Positions 63,125 through 64,000 of a stretch of 64,000 bases of DNA are shown piece after piece. Positions within the stretch are counted from its first letter, which is position 1. Each line of letters opens with the position of its first letter. This stretch comes from Tubiluchus corallicola. Lineage: Eukaryota; Priapulida; Priapulimorpha; Priapulimorphida; Tubiluchidae. The DNA lies in contig JAQGDQ010000584.1 of assembly GCA_030141605.1 (NCBI GenBank), positions 62,001-126,000 on the forward strand. Direction: 5' to 3'. Made by a program: the position numbers and the translations under genes. The notes beneath the pieces are model-generated. The model ran no database searches. It saw only the letters and a program-made list of their open reading frames with translations, and was not told the origin of the DNA.

Positions 63125-63639
63125 GTACGTATTTCGTTCCTATTCTATAGCAATTACATGAGTAAATCAGTGAGTCAGATGGTTAGTAAACGCAAAACTG
63201 CGAATGGCTCTCGAATCTGGCATCTCAGAAAAAAGTATTTGAATGAGTAAGGTGGCAAAGGTGGACAGAGTCCACAAAAAATATAGAAATCCATTAGAAA
63301 TGGTGACCAAACGATTGTGGCCGCTGATCCAAATGCTGATCAGGTTTGTCATTGCTTGACATCAGTTGTTAAGCGCAAACGTAACCATGACAACAAAATG
63401 CGTGCACAATCTCCGAAAATTACTTTTAGTATGCTAGTATTTGGTCAGTGTCAGTCCTTCTGAAACTGTAAAAAATTTTAGAGTAACTTTTGACACTTTT
63501 TTGTACTATGTCAGACCTTGTAGCAAACCTTAGTCAGTCGGCATTATTGGCCTTGTGGAAAATTGGAAAAAGCAGACATAATTATTCTCAACTACCAAAC
63601 AACTGAAAAACCCAACTGCTGATGACATCACATCTAACA

Positions 63640-63960
63640 TAATTTTCAACATCAAAAATATTTCATGATAAAGATTCAAATTTAAAATTTACCGCTGTGC
63701 TCACACATGAGCTGTCGAACGTGTGTAGTTCATCACAAACTAACACGTCTGAACTGAGAGGTACAGCACCTCTTTTTTGTGCAATGCGTTACCGAAACGC
63801 AGGTGCTAGCACCCGTCTAGCCAACGAATGACGAAATGGATGTAACGGCGAAGAATTCTTACACATACGCATATTTCTTTTCAATATTGTAAAGAGTAGA
63901 TTGTTTTCACCTACGGTTTAAGATTGGGTCTGGTTTTTCTTTAATCATGATCATCCAATG
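63640..63960. repeat. Dispersed TE copy (ACATCACATCTAACATAATTTTCAAC family)
   Basis: Shares AGGTACAGCACCTCTTTTTTGTGCA, CTAGCCAACGAATG and TACGGTTTAAGATTGG(A/G)TCTGG with 10120-10400 and 28030-28460. 63125-63640 has nothing recognised. Confidence 0.6.
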
Positions 63961-64000
63961 AATCACACGTCCAGTGACATGATTCTGCTCACCGTCCCTA

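Overview
This is a window of animal (metazoan) nuclear genome, not a prokaryote, virus or plasmid. Coding sequence is split into short exons with GT-AG introns. It is AT-rich, and introns and intergenic DNA are full of short DNA transposons (MITEs), minisatellites and microsatellites. Both genes can be read exon by exon with matching phases. One is the conserved ER membrane protein ODR4, the other a multi-finger C2H2 protein with human-type TGERPY linkers. The repeat-rich, moderately expanded introns suggest an invertebrate, but I cannot name the phylum or species.

Layout. (1) 155-18082, plus strand: a complete ODR4 homologue, 11 coding exons, 477 codons plus stop. Start, stop, phases and the C-terminal membrane anchor all agree. 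Exons 1-7 are all phase 0. (2) 18083-27598: tail-to-tail intergenic DNA holding MITEs and a 40-bp minisatellite. (3) 27599-56111, minus strand: a C2H2 zinc-finger gene. Six shared 5' exons (56111 down to 44973) end in phase 2, and two different downstream exon sets continue in frame. The far set (31292-31141, 30707-30038, 27803-27599) adds more fingers and gives a 643-aa product. The near set (39014-38830, 37047-36551) swaps these for a Tudor/SH3-like module and an acidic tail and gives a 528-aa product. A non-coding first exon and GC-rich promoter lie near 57060-57190. (4) 57200-64000: intergenic, with microsatellites and one weak exon candidate.

Function. ODR4 is an ER membrane protein known in other animals for receptor trafficking and for anchoring the UFM1 protease UFSP2. 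The zinc-finger gene looks like a nuclear regulator whose C-terminal half, and so probably its cofactor partners, is chosen by alternative 3'-terminal splicing. Nothing in the sequence links the two genes functionally.

The observations most worth following are: the two mutually exclusive 3' ends of the zinc-finger gene; minisatellites whose units carry decoy splice acceptors and sit 18-33 nt from real ones in ODR4; a decayed partial duplication of an ODR4 exon with its donor site destroyed; a hAT-type MITE lying 39 nt upstream of an ODR4 exon; and a cryptic promoter-like cluster (two CCAAT boxes, a TATA box and an ETS palindrome) inside the zinc-finger gene.
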